Below are positions 37,759-46,779 of a stretch of DNA of 64,000 nt, piece by piece. Origin of the DNA: Chitinophagaceae bacterium (GTDB taxonomy: Bacteria > Bacteroidota > Bacteroidia > Chitinophagales > Chitinophagaceae); NCBI GenBank assembly GCA_016710935.1, contig JADJTY010000012.1, positions 310,001 through 374,000 on the forward strand. Reading direction: 5' to 3'. The notes beneath the pieces are model-generated. The model was not told where the DNA came from, did not search any database, and saw only the letters and a list, made by a program, of their open reading frames with translations. Made by a program: the position numbers and the translations under genes. Position 1 is the first letter of the stretch. Each line of letters opens with the position of its first letter.

Positions 37759-38961
37759 TTATTGCTGTGGATGATATAAAGTTGTTGCCGGATGAAAACT
37801 CTCCCAGCTATGCCAAAACTCCTGATAAGCCTGTATTGCAGCAAGCCGGTTGCCTTTTAATACACCTTCAACGCATTCGCCATTCATATTCCAAACAGAA
37901 TTGGTTGTTGCATCTTTTAAGGTTTGTGTCGCTCCATCAAAAGTAAATTCAAGCAACTTATCATTCAACTTTCGATTCCATATATGAAAAGAACGGTTGT
38001 CATTCTCCAACACTAATACCAACGCTGTATTTTGAAAAGTATCATTGATAACTCTTTGCTTTTCCAAATCATTCCAGTCATAAGCTTTTGCATGTCCGTT
38101 TTTCGCTATTCCTATTACCCATGATTTAAATTGCCACGAAGCGCTGTCTCTTTTTTCCAAACCACTTTTAATCGTGCCTTCATCAAAACCTTCAAGTCCT
38201 TTGTATTGTTTTGCAAATGCGGGATCGGGTTGCAAAATAGTTGTGTTTGGGTATTTGCGTATCCAGGCACCAAGACTCATTTGTGCTGATTCAATTTCTT
38301 TTAAAGCTGTTCCTTTTAATGACCCTGCAACGGCCTTACCGGTTGCCTGCCGCCACCAGCTTTTAGTGGTTGCATCTTCAAACATGGCATTAAAATGATC
38401 CATACCTACCAACCTGAATTTTTCCAATTTGCCATTTACAAACGGGCTAAAAACCCGGCCTGTTCTGCAAACCGAACAATAGGTAACCATCGCCGGCTCG
38501 CCACCAACAGTATCTGCAACCTGGTGATGATAAGCGATTATTTCTACAGGATAGGCTTTTGCCTCTCCGTTTACAGCTACACCAATAACCAGTTTTGTGG
38601 TGTCAACTTTATTGGCTGCTACTGTTGCCAGTATTTTTTTTTGGGGCTGATAAAACATTTTATCTGCCAAAAATTTAAAATTAAAAGCGTAAAAAACAGT
38701 TGCATACAGTAAAACAAAAAATGCAAGAAAGATCTTTTTCCACCAGCGGCAGTTACGAAAAATGTAGATCATGGGTGGTACAAACAATATCAATCCCAAT
38801 ACCCTGAACCACCAGATATACTTGTGGAGGAAATAGGCAATTTGTATGGTATCAGATTTCTGGCTGCCCGGGAAAGGCATGATGAAATAGACACGGAGAA
38901 TTTCAGTGGCTAAGAGGATGAAGAAACCGGTGATAAGCAGCAGTGACCTTTTCATTAGCAA
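37759..38961 (-). CDS. DUF3179 domain membrane protein
   Basis: 400 residues. Three N-terminal membrane helices (about 5-25, 50-68, 76-98), then a DUF3179 domain from about 115 to the end with VTYCSVCRTGRVF, FRLVGMDHFNAMFED and WWRQATGKA. The CSVC motif could bind a metal or redox centre; function is unknown. A second start at the next Met (38955) is possible. The C-terminal 60 residues are duplicated as a remnant at 35697-35880. Confidence 0.87.
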   Translation of the reverse strand: MLMKRSLLLITGFFILLATEILRVYFIMPFPGSQKSDTIQIAYFLHKYIWWFRVLGLILFVPPMIYIFRNCRWWKKIFLAFFVLLYATVFYAFNFKFLADKMFYQPQKKILATVAANKVDTTKLVIGVAVNGEAKAYPVEIIAYHHQVADTVGGEPAMVTYCSVCRTGRVFSPFVNGKLEKFRLVGMDHFNAMFEDATTKSWWRQATGKAVAGSLKGTALKEIESAQMSLGAWIRKYPNTTILQPDPAFAKQYKGLEGFDEGTIKSGLEKRDSASWQFKSWVIGIAKNGHAKAYDWNDLEKQRVINDTFQNTALVLVLENDNRSFHIWNRKLNDKLLEFTFDGATQTLKDATTNSVWNMNGECVEGVLKGNRLAAIQAYQEFWHSWESFHPATTLYHPQQ

Positions 38962-39041
38962 TTATAATTGAAGTAAGATAATAAAAAATATTGCTTCATA
39001 ATAATCCTATATTGATATACCTGTTCAATAGCCTAAGTTAG

Positions 39042-39070
39042 CTGTCATCCCTCTTTCCTCGGGATGACAG
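39042..39070. terminator. Hairpin between the MutS-like gene and the DUF3179 gene
   Basis: CTGTCATCCC (39042-39051) and GGGATGACAG (39061-39070) form a perfect 10-bp stem with a 9-base loop, 58 bases after the MutS-like stop. No T-run follows, so it is a possible terminator or mRNA 3' stabiliser. The GACA/TGTC ends resemble those of the repeat at 43659-43706. Confidence 0.55.
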
Positions 39071-39127
39071 TATTGTTCAGCATTTTCGCTTAGTTCGGCT
39101 GTTGTATTTCAATTTACAAAAAAATGT

Positions 39128-40444
39128 TTACATCTTCTCCAGCATCTCCACCACGCCCTCTCTCTTCAAAATCAAATAACCCAACCTGTCGTTGCTGATA
39201 CCGTCTTTTAACTGGTAAGGAAAATGCAACTGGTCGTTGATGACCGATGTTTCGAAATATTTAAAATCAATATTGGGATGTTTCTTCAGCTCTTCGCCAA
39301 TTTCATATAAATGTGTGGAGAGGATGAACAGCGAATTTTTAATTTTTAAAAAACCTTCAATCACCGTGCTGCTGCACTTCATGGCATCCTGCACATTGGT
39401 ACCTTTAAAGAGTTCATCGATCAGTATCAGCCATTTTTTGCCGTCGCTTACTTTGGTGATGGTGTTTTTAATGCGCTGCACTTCGTTGTAAAAATAACTT
39501 TCGCCCTTGCTGATATTATCTACCACATTTATATTGCTGAGCATACCATCAAACAAAGTGAGTTTCATTTGTTGTGCCGGCACACCCATACCAATATGCG
39601 CCAAAAAAACAGAAGCCCCCACCGATTTAATGAAGGTACTTTTACCGGCCATATTGGCGCCGGTTAAAAAAAGGAAATTTGTTTTTTGGTTCAGCACCAC
39701 ATCATACGCCACGGGTTGCTGCACCAGTAAATGATATAAACCTTTTGCTTCAATAACAGGCTGTTCATTTTGCACAAATTCAGGAAATACCAATCCAAAT
39801 TTTTGCACTGCCCTGGCCATGCCATACCAGGCATCGATCTGGGCGTACAGCACCACCAGGTCTAGCATATTATGTTTATAACCGTAGCGGATAAAATGTG
39901 CCAGTTCCAGTTGCTGCGCATGGGATAGTTCATCTGCATTTTTATATTTTTCTACAACTGTAAACTGGTCTTTTGTAATTATTCTTTCAATGGCTGTTAA
40001 AACCTTTTGCAGCGGTGCAGGAATATTTTCTCCGGAAAAAAGTTGCAGCAAAAGCTGGAAACCTTTTATAAAATCAAAGCAATGTTTGGCTGAATAAGTT
40101 ACCAGGGCAAAATCGGGACCATGAAGTAATTTATAACTGTATGCTTCCAATGTGGAAGGATGTGCCGGAATGGTACTGATCTGCGAATCGAAAAATTTCT
40201 CCACCACCATCACCGTACCATTGGTTATTTGTTTGGGCCATTGCTGCTGTTGTTTAATGATAAGCTGCAGGGTTTGCTGCACAGCTACAATTTGTTCCTG
40301 CGTTTTTAATGCGGTGGAAAAATTGATCTTCAGCTGTTCGGTGCCATGCGCGGTGCTGCACAGATCCAACCTGCCGAATACTGACACATCTTCGCCACTA
40401 TTGAACATTAAAAGATCGGCAAGTGTTGTTTTGTCAATATCCAT
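39128..40444 (-). CDS. Short MutS-family ATPase
   Basis: 438 residues, about half a MutS. No mismatch-binding domain I is visible; a helical lever-like region covers the N-terminal 240 residues and the ABC-type ATPase the rest: Walker A GANMAGKSTFIKSVG, VDNISKGESYFYNEVQR, Walker B LILIDELFKGTN, and the His loop LSTHLYEIG. Such short MutS relatives are common in Bacteroidota and have no settled role; classic mismatch repair is unlikely without domain I. Confidence 0.85.
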   Translation of the reverse strand: MDIDKTTLADLLMFNSGEDVSVFGRLDLCSTAHGTEQLKINFSTALKTQEQIVAVQQTLQLIIKQQQQWPKQITNGTVMVVEKFFDSQISTIPAHPSTLEAYSYKLLHGPDFALVTYSAKHCFDFIKGFQLLLQLFSGENIPAPLQKVLTAIERIITKDQFTVVEKYKNADELSHAQQLELAHFIRYGYKHNMLDLVVLYAQIDAWYGMARAVQKFGLVFPEFVQNEQPVIEAKGLYHLLVQQPVAYDVVLNQKTNFLFLTGANMAGKSTFIKSVGASVFLAHIGMGVPAQQMKLTLFDGMLSNINVVDNISKGESYFYNEVQRIKNTITKVSDGKKWLILIDELFKGTNVQDAMKCSSTVIEGFLKIKNSLFILSTHLYEIGEELKKHPNIDFKYFETSVINDQLHFPYQLKDGISNDRLGYLILKREGVVEMLEKM

Positions 40445-40532
40445 AGTTAGAACGCAGATTTTTTTTATGATGATGATTTACGCAGATTATCCTGATGAAT
40501 CATAAAGATCATGATCATCTGCGTTCCGTTGT

Positions 40533-41873
40533 TTACCTGTTAAACAATAATCTTTGCCCTTTTGTTGCTTCATCAAAGCTTCCATTATGATAAACCATAT
40601 TACCGCTTACAAAAGTTCTTTCTATAGATGCAGGAAAGGTAAAATTCTCTAAAGGGCTCCACCCGCATTTATATAAAATATTTTCTTTGGTTACGGTTGA
40701 AGGCAAATGATTGTCAACCACTACCAGGTCGGCAAAATATCCTTCCCGTATATAACCCCTGTTCGCAATCTGAAAACAATCAGCAACGGCATGGCTCATT
40801 TTCTCTGCAATTTTTTCCAGGCTTATTCGCCCTTCTTTTTGATAATGCAACATCAATAATAAAGGATGTTGCACAAGCGGTAAACCTGCATGGGCCTGCT
40901 CGTAGGCACCCTGCTTTTCTTCCCAGGTATGCGGTGCATGATCGGTGGCAATAACATCCAGCCTGTCATCCAGCAACGCTTTCCACAAGGCTTCTTTATT
41001 ATGTGCAGCTTTTATGGCAGGGTTGCATTTTATTTTATACCCCAGCTGTTCATAATCATCAGCGGTAAAATGTAAATGATGCACACATACTTCGGCAGTA
41101 ATTCTCTTTTCTTTCAGGGGCATCATGTTGCCAAAAAGCTGCAATTCTTTTTCGGTGCTGATGTGCAGGATGTGCAAGCGGCTGCCATATTTCTGTGCAA
41201 ATTTGATGGCAATTAGAGAAGATTCAAAACAGGCTTCTTCATCTCTTATCAGGGGATGATCAGATGCAGTTAATGCGCTTTTTGCATTTTTTATGCGTTC
41301 ATAATTGGCTTTAATGATCCGTTCATCTTCACAATGCGTGGCTATCAGCATTTCACTCTCTCTGAATACTTTATCCAATGCACTATGACTATCTACCAGC
41401 ATATTGCCCGTGCTGGCACCCATAAATATTTTTACACCGCAAACATCATGTTTATGGTTGTTCATTTTTAAAACCTCATCAGCATTGTTATTACTGGTGC
41501 CCATAAAAAATGAGTAATTAGCCAGTGATGTTTGGGCTGCAATGGTATATTTATCTTCCAGCAATGGGGGCGTTAATGCATTGGGCACGGTATTGGGCAT
41601 TTCCATATAACTGGTTACGCCGCCGGCTACTGCCGCTTTGCTTTCGGTGTAAATGGTTGCTTTATGCGTAAGTCCGGGCTCACGAAAATGTACCTGGTCA
41701 TCAATCACGCCGGGAAAAAGGTGTTTCCCCTCTCCGTTTATCTCCGCTACCTTATACTTTGTTTCAATTGCCCCCGCAATTTTTTCAATCCGTTCACCGT
41801 TTGTTAATACATCCAGCGATTGAATTTTTCCTTCATTTACAACCTGTATGTTTTTAAAAAGGTATTTTTGCAT
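40533..41873 (-). CDS. pyrC: Dihydroorotase (amidohydrolase family)
   Basis: 446 residues; third step of pyrimidine synthesis (carbamoyl-aspartate to dihydroorotate). Seen: GVIDDQVHFREPGLTHK, GVKIFMGASTGNML with the Lys expected to be carbamylated, ATHCEDE, LHILHIST and VIATDHAPHT. Odd feature: the usual first metal-binding HxH reads QVH, so one His ligand is Gln. I believe this occurs in other Bacteroidota enzymes, but metal occupancy may differ. An alternative name is a related amidohydrolase such as allantoinase. pyrD lies elsewhere in the window (62531). Confidence 0.88.
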   Translation of the reverse strand: MQKYLFKNIQVVNEGKIQSLDVLTNGERIEKIAGAIETKYKVAEINGEGKHLFPGVIDDQVHFREPGLTHKATIYTESKAAVAGGVTSYMEMPNTVPNALTPPLLEDKYTIAAQTSLANYSFFMGTSNNNADEVLKMNNHKHDVCGVKIFMGASTGNMLVDSHSALDKVFRESEMLIATHCEDERIIKANYERIKNAKSALTASDHPLIRDEEACFESSLIAIKFAQKYGSRLHILHISTEKELQLFGNMMPLKEKRITAEVCVHHLHFTADDYEQLGYKIKCNPAIKAAHNKEALWKALLDDRLDVIATDHAPHTWEEKQGAYEQAHAGLPLVQHPLLLMLHYQKEGRISLEKIAEKMSHAVADCFQIANRGYIREGYFADLVVVDNHLPSTVTKENILYKCGWSPLENFTFPASIERTFVSGNMVYHNGSFDEATKGQRLLFNR

Positions 41874-41911
41874 AACTTCAATACTGTTACCTGTTAAACT
41901 AAAATTATCTG

Positions 41912-43632
41912 ATGCAATTTATTAAAAGCTTATTCAAACTGCTGTTTTTTATTTGCCCCGCATTTGCAACAGCCCAATCTACTTTTTTAACCCCGGGATC
42001 AAAAGATGTGCATTTTGTTGACCGCATGGAAATCAAACAGCAGAGAAATACAGACCTTAATTTTTCATCTGTACGGCCTTTTAACAGGAAATATATTGTG
42101 GAGCAGGTAGAGTTTATTGACAGTGCACGCCTTGGGTACATTGACACCGCTACCCAAAAGGATAAATACGTGGAATGGAACAGCCAGGGGCTTACTGACC
42201 TGGACGAATATAACCTGACCAGCTTTTTAATGAATAACAGCGAATGGGTAACCGGGCCAAAAAAGGATTTTTTAAGCAAGCGGCCAATTCTGAAAACGTT
42301 TTATAAAACAAAACCCAATTTCCTGGAAGTAAAGACCAATAATTTTTTCCTGGCGGTGAACCCGGTTTTTCAATATATGGCGGGTGTTGAAACCGGTTAC
42401 AATAAACCCATCTATATAAACAGCAAAGGCATTACTGCCCGGGGAACTATTGGAAAAAAAATCGGGTTCTCTACCTACATGACCGATAACCAGGAAAGAG
42501 GGCCGCAGTTTTTTCAGCAGCAGGTAAACAGCTTTAGGGCTGTGCCGGGTGTGGGTTTTACAAACCATTTAAACCAAGCGGCTACGATTATTTTGATGCA
42601 CGTGGTTATATAACTGTACGTGCCGGCAATGCCATTGATGTGCAGTTTGGTTACGATAAGAATTTTATTGGCAATGGTTACCGCAGTTTATTTTTAAGCG
42701 ATTGGGGCAACAGCAATTTGTTTTTAAAACTGAATACCCGTATCTGGAAAATAAATTACCAGAACTTATTTATGGAGCTGATGCCACAGTTTAAAAAAGT
42801 GGGCGATACTTTACTCGACCGGAAATATGCAGCCATGCACCACCTGAGTATGAATGTTACCAAGTGGCTGAATATTGGTTTGTTTGAAGGGGTGATCTTT
42901 GGCCGCAAAAACCGTTATGATTTTCAATACCTGAACCCGATTATTTTTTACAGGCATATTGAAGGTACCGTGGGTAGTCCTGATAATGCCATTGCAGGTT
43001 TTGATTTTAAAGCCAATATTGCCCACAAGGCGCAGCTTTATGGCCAGTTCTTATTAGATGAATTTGTGCTGTCTCAAATCCGGAATAATACCGGCAGTTG
43101 GGTTAACAAATGGGGTATACAGGTAGGTGTAAAATATATCGATGCATTTGGTGTACCCAACCTGGATATACAACTGGAAGCAAACCGGGTAAGGCCATTT
43201 ACTTACACACACAACGATACCATTTCTAATTACACACATTATAACCAGCCCCTGGCACATCCGCTGGGAGCCAATTTCCAGGAGTTTTTGGGCATTGTGC
43301 GTTACCAGCCTGCACCCAAATGGCATGTGTATTTACAGGGCATTTATTATTACCAGGGACTTGACAGTGCCGGTAAAAATTTTGGTGCAAACGTCTTCAG
43401 GGATTATACAACCCGTACCATGAATGATGGATTTAAAATTGGCAGCGGCAATAAAGCAACGGTTTTAAATGCTTACCTGCAGGTATCTTATGAAATAAGA
43501 GAAAATATTTTCTTTGAGGTAAGCGGACTTTACCGTCATGCTAAAACGTTACTTAATCCAACCGCCACAACAACCACTATGTTTACCGGTGGTGTAAGAA
43601 TTAATATGTTTAACAGGAGATACGATTATTAG
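41912..43632 (+). pseudogene. RemB-like / capsule-assembly-type outer membrane barrel protein, one frameshift
   Basis: Two adjoining frames encode one protein of about 570 residues. The first (41912-42613) has a signal peptide ending ATAQ and runs to VNSFRAVPGVGF; the second is open from before 42560 to 43632 and continues FYKPFKPSGYDYFDARG, then FGYDKNFIGNGYRSLFLSDWG and a series of beta strands. The join lies at about 42548-42562, near a GGG run; one extra base would restore the frame. The core FIGNGYRSLFLSD motif is shared with gliding protein RemB and Wzi-like barrels. Either a sequence error or a recent inactivation. Confidence 0.78.
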
Positions 43633-43658
43633 AAAGGGAACACGTTTTCTGTCTATGT

Positions 43659-43706
43659 TTCGACAAGCTCAACATGACAGAAAGCTGTCAGTCTGAGCTT
43701 GTCGAA
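43659..43706. repeat. Long hairpin repeat between convergent genes
   Basis: TTCGACAAGCTCA (43659-43671) pairs perfectly with TGAGCTTGTCGAA (43694-43706), and the inner TGACAG/CTGTCA also pair. It lies between the RemB-like gene and porT, 27 bases after the former stop, and may serve as bidirectional transcript end. I believe this sequence type is a widespread intergenic repeat in Bacteroidota. Confidence 0.85.
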
Positions 43707-43725
43707 GACGACTTCATGAACGAAT

Positions 43726-44466
43726 TTATTCTACCGTTAATGAAAAGAAAACTGACCGGGAATTGATCTTGTCTATCGTACTTGAATATTTAAGAAATTG
43801 ATCCCTGGCATGCAGGTTACCAACACCCCAACCCATTTTAACTTCGGGGGTTAAAACAAACATGGGAAAATAAAAATGAAATCCAAGTCCAACCTCTACA
43901 CCGTAATCAAATTTTTTCAGTTTTATTTGCTCCTCGGCTTTTCGGGCACCGGCGTTTGATGCAAGATCATACTCAATTTTACCCCCGCCAATCATGAACA
44001 CTTTAAAATTATTGATACGGTCGCTGCTGAATTTTATCTGCACCGGAATACTCAATGAAATCGATTGTGTTTTTTTCTCTGTTACAAAATCCTCACCGGC
44101 CGGTCTGTCGGGATACGGTAGATTATATAAAAAATTACGCTCCGTAAAAGTAAGGTTAACGGGATAGGTACGCAGGTCGAAATGTTTGCCCAGGCGTATA
44201 TTAACCAGCCAGGCTAAACTTACACCGGTGCTGTTCACACTTTCAATAACCGTGATACTGTCTAAAGGTGCCTGGTTAAGAAAACTGGGGTTGTGGGTAA
44301 ATGCAAAATGCGACCGGTTGGAACCCAGTGTAATTCCAAAGCGTACCCGCTTATCATCATGGTCTTCCTGGTTAACTTCCTGCCTCAATTGTGCAAAGCC
44401 AATTAACGGGCAGAAAAAAAAGACTATACCAATATGAATTATTTTTCTCCGCAATAGATACTGCAT
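43726..44466 (-). CDS. porT: PorT family protein, type IX secretion component
   Basis: 246 residues: signal peptide ending FAQ, then alternating beta strands of an eight-stranded-type barrel (RVRFGITLGSNRSHF, GVSLAWLVNIRLGKHFDLRTYPVNLTF, KFDYGVEVGLGFHFYFP, PEVKMGWGVGN). Composition, size and the position directly after ubiE match porT/sprT in other Bacteroidota. PorT is needed for the type IX secretion system that exports proteins with C-terminal sorting domains, several of which occur in this window. Its start overlaps the end of ubiE by 28 bases. Confidence 0.82.
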   Translation of the reverse strand: MQYLLRRKIIHIGIVFFFCPLIGFAQLRQEVNQEDHDDKRVRFGITLGSNRSHFAFTHNPSFLNQAPLDSITVIESVNSTGVSLAWLVNIRLGKHFDLRTYPVNLTFTERNFLYNLPYPDRPAGEDFVTEKKTQSISLSIPVQIKFSSDRINNFKVFMIGGGKIEYDLASNAGARKAEEQIKLKKFDYGVEVGLGFHFYFPMFVLTPEVKMGWGVGNLHARDQFLKYSSTIDKINSRSVFFSLTVE

Positions 44467-45182
44467 ATGCCTAAGCTCAGTGGTTTAGTGTAAGTATTTG
44501 TATACCCCAGGTTATCCAGGATATTTGTAAAATTTTTCCCTTCCGGGAATTTTTGAATTGATTCGTCGAGATATTGGTATGCGTCGCGGTTTTTAGAGAA
44601 TATTTTACCTGCCACCGGGCAGATGACTTTCATATAAAAATTGTAAAAAGCTTTTACCACGGCAGATTTAGGTTTACTGAATTCCAGTACTACCAGTTTT
44701 CCGCCGGGTTTTAACACACGTAATATTTCTGCCAAACCTTTTTCCAGGTTTTCAAAATTACGTACGCCAAAAGCCACAGTTACCGCATCAAACGACTCAT
44801 TTTTAAAGTTTATTGTTTCACAGTCGCCATTTAACAGTTCAATAGTACTGTCAAGCCCAAGCTTTTGTATCTTTTTCCGGCCCAGATCCAGCATGCCATC
44901 GCTGATATCTATACCGGTAATTTTAGTTGGCTTTAATATACCAGATGCCATAATAGCCACATCTGCTGTACCGGTTGCCACATCCAGTATTGTTTTTGGC
45001 CGGGTCTTCAGTAATTGCTTAATGGCTTTTTTTCGCCACCTGATATCGATACCGGCGCTTAAAAAGCGGTTTAAAAAATCGTAACGGAAAGCAATATCAT
45101 TAAACATGCCCGCAACCTGCTGCTTTTTAGCAAGTTCCGAATCCTTATAAGGTACAACTGTATCGTGTGCGTAATCCGTCAT
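44439..45182 (-). CDS. ubiE: Demethylmenaquinone methyltransferase UbiE/MenG
   Basis: 247 residues from MTDYAHDTVVPY; an upstream in-frame ATG at 45218 would overlap the promoter. Methyltransferase motifs: FNDIAFRYDFLNRFLS, LDVATGTADVAIMA (SAM motif I), GIDISDGMLDLGRKKI, and VTVAFGVRNFENLEKGL. Methylates demethylmenaquinone to menaquinone. A -33/-7 promoter lies just upstream and gives a leaderless mRNA; porT follows with overlap. Confidence 0.95.
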   Translation of the reverse strand: MTDYAHDTVVPYKDSELAKKQQVAGMFNDIAFRYDFLNRFLSAGIDIRWRKKAIKQLLKTRPKTILDVATGTADVAIMASGILKPTKITGIDISDGMLDLGRKKIQKLGLDSTIELLNGDCETINFKNESFDAVTVAFGVRNFENLEKGLAEILRVLKPGGKLVVLEFSKPKSAVVKAFYNFYMKVICPVAGKIFSKNRDAYQYLDESIQKFPEGKNFTNILDNLGYTNTYTKPLSLGICSIYCGEK

Positions 45183-45188
45183 GGGGAG

Positions 45189-45196
45189 CAAAGATA
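45189..45196 (-). promoter_or_regulatory. Promoter of ubiE-porT, -7 box TATCTTTG
   Basis: TATCTTTG ends six bases before the ubiE ATG at 45182. A TTG lies 19 bases further upstream (about 45216-45218), the expected -33 distance. The best promoter in the window; it implies a leaderless transcript. Confidence 0.7.
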
Positions 45197-45311
45197 AGGT
45201 GCAACAGGCAATAGGCAATAGACTATGAACAGGTGTAATTGTTAATACTTGAAGGGGTTTAAGATAGTGCGGTCAATGACTAATGACCAATAACCAATGC
45301 CCAATATGCGG

Positions 45312-45319
45312 TATCTTTG
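45312..45319 (+). promoter_or_regulatory. -7 box TATCTTTG immediately before engB
   Basis: Exact TAnnTTTG, four bases before the ATG at 45324, implying leaderless mRNA. Divergent from the ubiE promoter. No clear -33 TTG was seen. Confidence 0.6.
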
Positions 45320-45323
45320 CCCC

Positions 45324-45992
45324 ATGCAAATCAAATCAGCCAAATATGTTATCAGCAGCCCCGATTTTGAAAAATGCCCCCTACCCGACAGGCCGGAGTA
45401 TGCTTTTATTGGCCGCAGCAATGTGGGCAAATCATCGCTGATAAATATGCTTTGCGATAATGATAAGCTGGCAAAAACATCCGGCTCGCCAGGAAAAACG
45501 CAATTGCTCAACCATTTTGAGATCTCATCGGCACCTACACCCAAAGCAAACCAAACGGGACCGGTTTCGGGTGGTATAAAAAGAACGCTTTGGTATTTGG
45601 TTGATCTGCCCGGCTATGGATTTGCCAAAGTGAGCATAAAAAGCCGTAACCGCTGGGAGCAGATGATCGAGAATTATTTGCGTAAAAGAGAAAACCTGAC
45701 CATTGTTTTTGTGTTGATAGATGCCCGCCACAGCCCTCAAAAAATTGACCTGGAATTTTTAGTGCAGTTGAGAACCTGGCAGGTTCCTTTCTGCCTGATC
45801 TTTACAAAAAGCGATAAGGAAAACCAAAGCGTGGTAAGTAAGAATGTGAAAGCATTTCTGGAAGCCATGAAAAAAAACTGGCAGTTTTTACCGCAGCATT
45901 TTGTAACCAGTGCAGTAAAGAAAACGGGCAAGACAAAAATTCTTTCTTTTATTGAGGAAACGAATAAGAGTTTGGAAAGTAAAGCGGATTAA
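45324..45992 (+). CDS. engB: Ribosome biogenesis GTPase EngB (YsxC/YihA)
   Basis: 222 residues from MQIKSAKYVIS; an earlier in-frame ATG at 45297 precedes the promoter and is rejected. G1 GRSNVGKSSLIN, G2/switch SGSPGKTQ, G3 DLPGYGFAKV, G4 FTKSDK and G5-like SAVKK are all present. Needed for 50S subunit assembly. An insertion of about 15 residues (PTPKANQTGPVSGGIKR) sits between G2 and G3. Convergent with the YkuK-like gene. Confidence 0.95.
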   Translation: MQIKSAKYVISSPDFEKCPLPDRPEYAFIGRSNVGKSSLINMLCDNDKLAKTSGSPGKTQLLNHFEISSAPTPKANQTGPVSGGIKRTLWYLVDLPGYGFAKVSIKSRNRWEQMIENYLRKRENLTIVFVLIDARHSPQKIDLEFLVQLRTWQVPFCLIFTKSDKENQSVVSKNVKAFLEAMKKNWQFLPQHFVTSAVKKTGKTKILSFIEETNKSLESKAD

Positions 45993-46050
45993 ATTCTGGT
46001 GGCTGTATTTTCGCAAATACAAACCTGCTGCATTTTTAGAACCATTATTT

Positions 46051-46524
46051 TTAGTTCACCACTTTGTTGGCGCAGCTGCTGCTGGCAAAGGCTTCGGGCT
46101 TGGCCTTAAAGGCAAAACCCATTCCCAAAATGTAGCCCATGGCTTCACGCAGGGCTTCATTACTTTTAAACTGGGGGTTTGTATTGATGTCGGCATGCAC
46201 TTCCATATCCACATCGTACAAAGTGAACAGGTCGCAGAGTTCATACGCGATCTCAATACTTTTTGCCACTTCAACCAGCATCCTTTCTTTAATGCTGTAT
46301 TTCAGCATTGTTTTTTCGTTGTGAATAAACATAAAGCCGCCATGGCCTTCACGCAAAAAAACAATGACAGTGGCAAACTCCGTTTCCTTTCCTTTTACCT
46401 GGCTGTCGGTGCCAATACAAACTTTTAAATGATAACCGGCTGTTGTTTCTCTTGTAATAACGTCTTCAACAGCATCGGTGATCTGCAACTGGATGGGGTC
46501 TCCGTTAAATTTTCTCCATAACAT
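46051..46524 (-). CDS. YkuK-like RNase H fold protein (DUF458)
   Basis: 157 residues from MLWRKFNGDP. Core motif VCIGTDSQVKGKETEFATVIVFLREGHGGF and a later VDMEVHADINTNPQFKS match the RNase H-like DUF458/YkuK family, with acidic residues placed as in RNase H folds. Function is unknown; nuclease activity is possible. A longer in-frame start at 46599 would read through a palindromic repeat (MPSSPFRGRRG) and is rejected. Confidence 0.87.
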   Translation of the reverse strand: MLWRKFNGDPIQLQITDAVEDVITRETTAGYHLKVCIGTDSQVKGKETEFATVIVFLREGHGGFMFIHNEKTMLKYSIKERMLVEVAKSIEIAYELCDLFTLYDVDMEVHADINTNPQFKSNEALREAMGYILGMGFAFKAKPEAFASSSCANKVVN

Positions 46525-46566
46525 AAAAATGGGTTTTTTAAAGTTACGGATAAAAAGCAATAAAAA

Positions 46567-46592
46567 CCCCCTCCGTCCCCTGAAGGGGGAAC
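46567..46592. repeat. GC-rich palindromic repeat (family A)
   Basis: 26 bases, one mismatch from the murG and ftsW copies. It lies 43 bases upstream of the YkuK-like start. A degenerate relative with GCGGAGGGGGCGGAGGGGG lies at 46675-46722, in opposite orientation. Confidence 0.85.
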
Positions 46593-46723
46593 TGGGCAAC
46601 AGTAAAATAATTTAAAAGATAATAAAAACTTAACCGCCCGCTAATAAAAAAGAATATTAAACCATCAGACTCTAAGTTCCCCCTCATCCTGAGCGAAGCC
46701 GAAGCGGAGGGGGCGGAGGGGGT

Positions 46724-46759
46724 AAAAAAAAAGGGAGGTAGCCCCTAACGCTACCCCCC
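46724..46759 (-). terminator. Terminator of the metalloprotease gene
   Basis: On the minus strand a GGTAGC/GCTACC stem flanked by G/C-rich arms is followed by nine T. It lies 21 bases after the stop at 46780. Confidence 0.88.
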
Positions 46760-46779
46760 GACTTACACATGAATCTACC

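Noticed and set aside
46525..46599. N-terminal extension of the YkuK-like protein (MPSSPFRGRRG)
   Set aside because: The residues are encoded by a copy of the family A palindromic repeat and have no counterpart in the family.
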